Under the pieces are notes generated by a model. It did not search any database. It saw nothing but the letters and a program-made list of their open reading frames with translations, and was not told the origin of the DNA. Shown one piece after another: positions 13,180 to 13,268 of a stretch of 13,268 bases of DNA. The DNA comes from Treponema sp. (GTDB lineage: Bacteria; Spirochaetota; Spirochaetia; Treponematales; Treponemataceae), in contig JAFZWX010000179.1 of assembly GCA_017617145.1 (NCBI GenBank), forward strand, positions 1 through 13,268, written 5' to 3'. Made by a program: the position numbers and the translations under genes. Numbering within the stretch: the first letter of the stretch is position 1; every line of letters starts with the position of its first letter.

Positions 13180-13264
13180 ATTAAGGCCCCAAGGTTTATC
13201 GTGCTAAGATAGATAAGCCCATCCGGGCACGATATCCTACTTTTTCTGGAGGGAACCTTAATGA
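13178..13264 (+). promoter_or_regulatory. Structured leader over a start codon
   Basis: TCATTAAGG (13178-13186) is a perfect reverse complement of CCTTAATGA (13256-13264), which contains the ATG at 13261. Inside is an 8-bp perfect stem TATCGTGC/GCACGATA (13197-13204 with 13227-13234). An alternative pairing, AAGGTT (13191-13196) with AACCTT (13254-13259), overlaps the same 3' segment, so two exclusive folds are possible. This suits a leader controlling translation; no known riboswitch or ribosomal-protein leader is recognised. Confidence 0.4.
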
Positions 13265-13268
13265 GATT
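13261..13268 (+). CDS. Start of an unidentified plus-strand gene (partial)
   Basis: Only ATG AGA TT is in the window. GGAGGG (13248-13253) lies 7 nt upstream, the best ribosome site nearby, which supports a real start. The gene runs away from the array, the usual direction of an integron integrase relative to its cassettes, but it could equally be a chromosomal neighbour. Confidence 0.45.

Noticed and set aside
1..13268. tRNA, rRNA, transposase or prophage genes
   Set aside because: No sequence or protein with these features was found on either strand.

Overview
The window is AT-rich and reads as part of a chromosomal integron (gene-cassette array) from a spirochete, most likely Treponema-like. 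The grounds are the cassette recombination sites, the Treponema-style lipoprotein and export signals, and a TdeIII-like restriction enzyme (a family named from Treponema denticola). No integrase gene is visible and the genus is an inference.

Four attC sites lie at 1426-1492, 8058-8122, 9383-9517 and 13114-13179 (the last has lost one end). Each has outer AAC/GTT boxes, inner arms that pair except for two unpaired bases on one side, and a central stem. The side carrying the unpaired bases shows that the array reads along the minus strand, from high to low coordinates, and most genes are on that strand. All four sites also have a GC-rich hairpin exactly 3 nt outside the R' box, with different sequence but the same geometry.

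In array order: (1) a 3.7-kb restriction-modification cassette (Mrr_N/DUF3883 protein, TdeIII-like endonuclease, beta-class methyltransferase, D12-class adenine methyltransferase). (2) A 1.3-kb cassette with a membrane zinc-ribbon protein and a HigB/HigA toxin-antitoxin pair, whose promoter is covered by a perfect palindrome. (3) A 6.6-kb cassette. Two units in it face against the array: an XRE regulator, and a type III toxin-antitoxin made of a two-repeat antitoxin RNA, a terminator and a ToxN/AbiQ-like RNase. The rest runs with the array as a four-gene operon: exported protein, exported PPC-like protein, four-TM protein and exported TPR-CHAT protease. (4) A cassette with a lipoprotein gene and a membrane NERD/zinc-finger protein; its attC is not in the window.

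Taken together this is a defence and stabilisation array: restriction, two toxin-antitoxins of different types, a candidate protease effector system and a nuclease-like protein. Several cassette genes appear to carry their own promoters and to be leaderless or nearly so. The right edge leaves the array into a plus-strand gene start preceded by a structured leader.
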